A stretch of DNA of 64,000 nt from Albula goreensis. Its lineage: Eukaryota > Chordata > Actinopteri > Albuliformes > Albulidae. Positions 62,903-64,000 of this stretch are shown here, in pieces; position 1 is the stretch's first letter; each line of letters opens with the position of its first letter. The stretch is taken from assembly GCA_022829145.1 (NCBI GenBank), contig CM040761.1, positions 18,449,245 through 18,513,244 of the forward strand, given 5' to 3'. Both the position numbers and the translations under genes were made by a program. The notes below the pieces were generated by a model. It did not search any database. It had not been told where the DNA came from and was given only the letters and a program-made list of their open reading frames with translations.

Positions 62903-64000
62903 GTAAAGGACGGTGTTTATGATTCTACATGGAGGGAACTGGGGAGCGTGCGTGGTTAACCCTGTAGGTGCAGGTCCTGATTGGGTAGCTGCTATGTGAA
63001 ATGATAACAAGGAAAAGGTAGGTGAATGCAGTATCAGGGTTATATGTGCGCTTGCTGTTATTTCCATGTATTTCCAATATCTGATTGAATTGGAGAGACT
63101 TTGATGCTACTGTAGCTGCAGCTCATGCAACTGGATCTCTGTTGGGTCCGCAGCGCTTTTCTCAGGTTATGAAATGTCTGGGTTTTTTCAGTATAGATTT
63201 ATCATGCATATTAAGGTAAAACACTCTTTTTACTATCCATAGGATAGTTTATGATTCATTCCAAATTCCGATAAAGTTATGAGATAGAGTAGGATCTGCT
63301 TCCCTTTTAGGAACTTAGCACTCTGTTGCCCAAAATGGGAGATATGAGCACGCTGCAAATGTAATGACCAAGGTCTCCAGCTACGGAAACAAAACTCTTA
63401 TTCAAACGCTGTAGCAGCCATTGATGTGCTCGCTCATAATTCAGAACTGTTTACAAATCCACCACACTCTATGAATTTGAATTATAACTTAAAGGATGTG
63501 TTATTTTATTGAATTAAATTCTAATGTCACTGGTTGCTCAGTTGTGTAATTACATTTATTCACTGCTGGCAGTGGGCGTGATGGGTATGATGTGAATCTG
63601 GTTAAATTATTTGAAAAATTATAATCTGAGTTCCAGAGAATGCTGTATTTTCATACATTTTCTATAGATTCTTCCAAATACCTCAGATGATTATCAACTA
63701 AAAATGGAAAGTAGTAAAAAACATTTCATGTCTTGTTTCTGAATGGGCCTGTCTCTTTGATACAAATCAAACACACAGAACTCAAAGGAACAAAGCTATG
63801 AATAGAAACCAATCTGAGTAAAGAAATTATTTGCCTTTTACAAAATGATAATCACTGGTACCCAAATAAGAAGTTACCAGGATTGACCTTCAGTGTCAGT
63901 ACATCTGTCGTCTAGTCTCTTATCCGCAGTGCTTCATGAGTCTGTTCCGTAAGTTCCATAGACAAATACTGTCAGGCATGCCACTGCCTTGCAGTCTCTC
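62903..64000 (+). other. dpp10: dpp10 intron 9, 5' part
   Basis: A phase-0 intron starting gtaaaggac, cut by the window edge. AT-rich; no exon with family similarity is seen to position 64000. Confidence 0.9.

Noticed and set aside
1..64000. Prokaryotic-style systems: CRISPR arrays, operons, prophage, toxin-antitoxin modules.
   Set aside because: The window is vertebrate intron and exon sequence. The repeats are microsatellites, minisatellites and transposon remnants, with no spaced direct repeats or operon structure.

Overview
This is AT-rich vertebrate nuclear DNA, most likely from a ray-finned fish. It has spliced exons with GT-AG borders, long introns, CA, CATT and TGA microsatellites, a tRNA-derived SINE and foldback or TA-flanked MITEs. 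I see no prokaryotic gene structure. The fish assignment is inferred from the repeats and from the small size of the locus, and the species is not identified.

The one gene I can support is the 5' part of dpp10 on the + strand. It encodes a dipeptidyl-peptidase-like, catalytically dead, single-pass type II membrane protein that is an auxiliary subunit of Kv4 potassium channels. Nine coding exons join in consistent phase to give 282 codons: 3083-3136, 22608-22722, 24646-24741, 46966-47060, 47716-47790, 57331-57383, 57902-57983, 60665-60785 and 62748-62902. They cover a short cytoplasmic tail, the transmembrane helix, the stalk and the first blades of the extracellular beta-propeller. The rest of the propeller and the alpha/beta-hydrolase-like domain lie beyond the right edge. 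The first exon encodes a short N-terminus starting MTVTKEQ, of the type that starts MT..K in DPP6-S and one DPP10 isoform.

Layout: 1-2530 is upstream flank. About 2540-3082 is the likely promoter and 5' UTR. Intron 1 (19.5 kb) holds a 204-bp palindromic MITE, a SINE and a possible second first exon near 21.1-21.34 kb. Intron 2 is 1.9 kb. Intron 3 (22.2 kb) holds long CA repeats, a 22-bp minisatellite, a 109-bp triplication and a perfect-looking small hairpin. Introns 4 to 7 are 0.66, 9.5, 0.52 and 2.7 kb. Intron 8 (2.0 kb) holds a complete Tigger/pogo-like MITE and a CpG-rich, promoter-like island. The window ends in intron 9.

I did not find a new multi-gene system. The most useful leads are the intron 8 CpG island, the Tigger-like element with its internal duplication, the palindromic MITE, the 109-bp tandem array and the two candidate alternative first exons or small ORFs in intron 1. 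All similarity statements come from memory of family sequences, and no database search was run.
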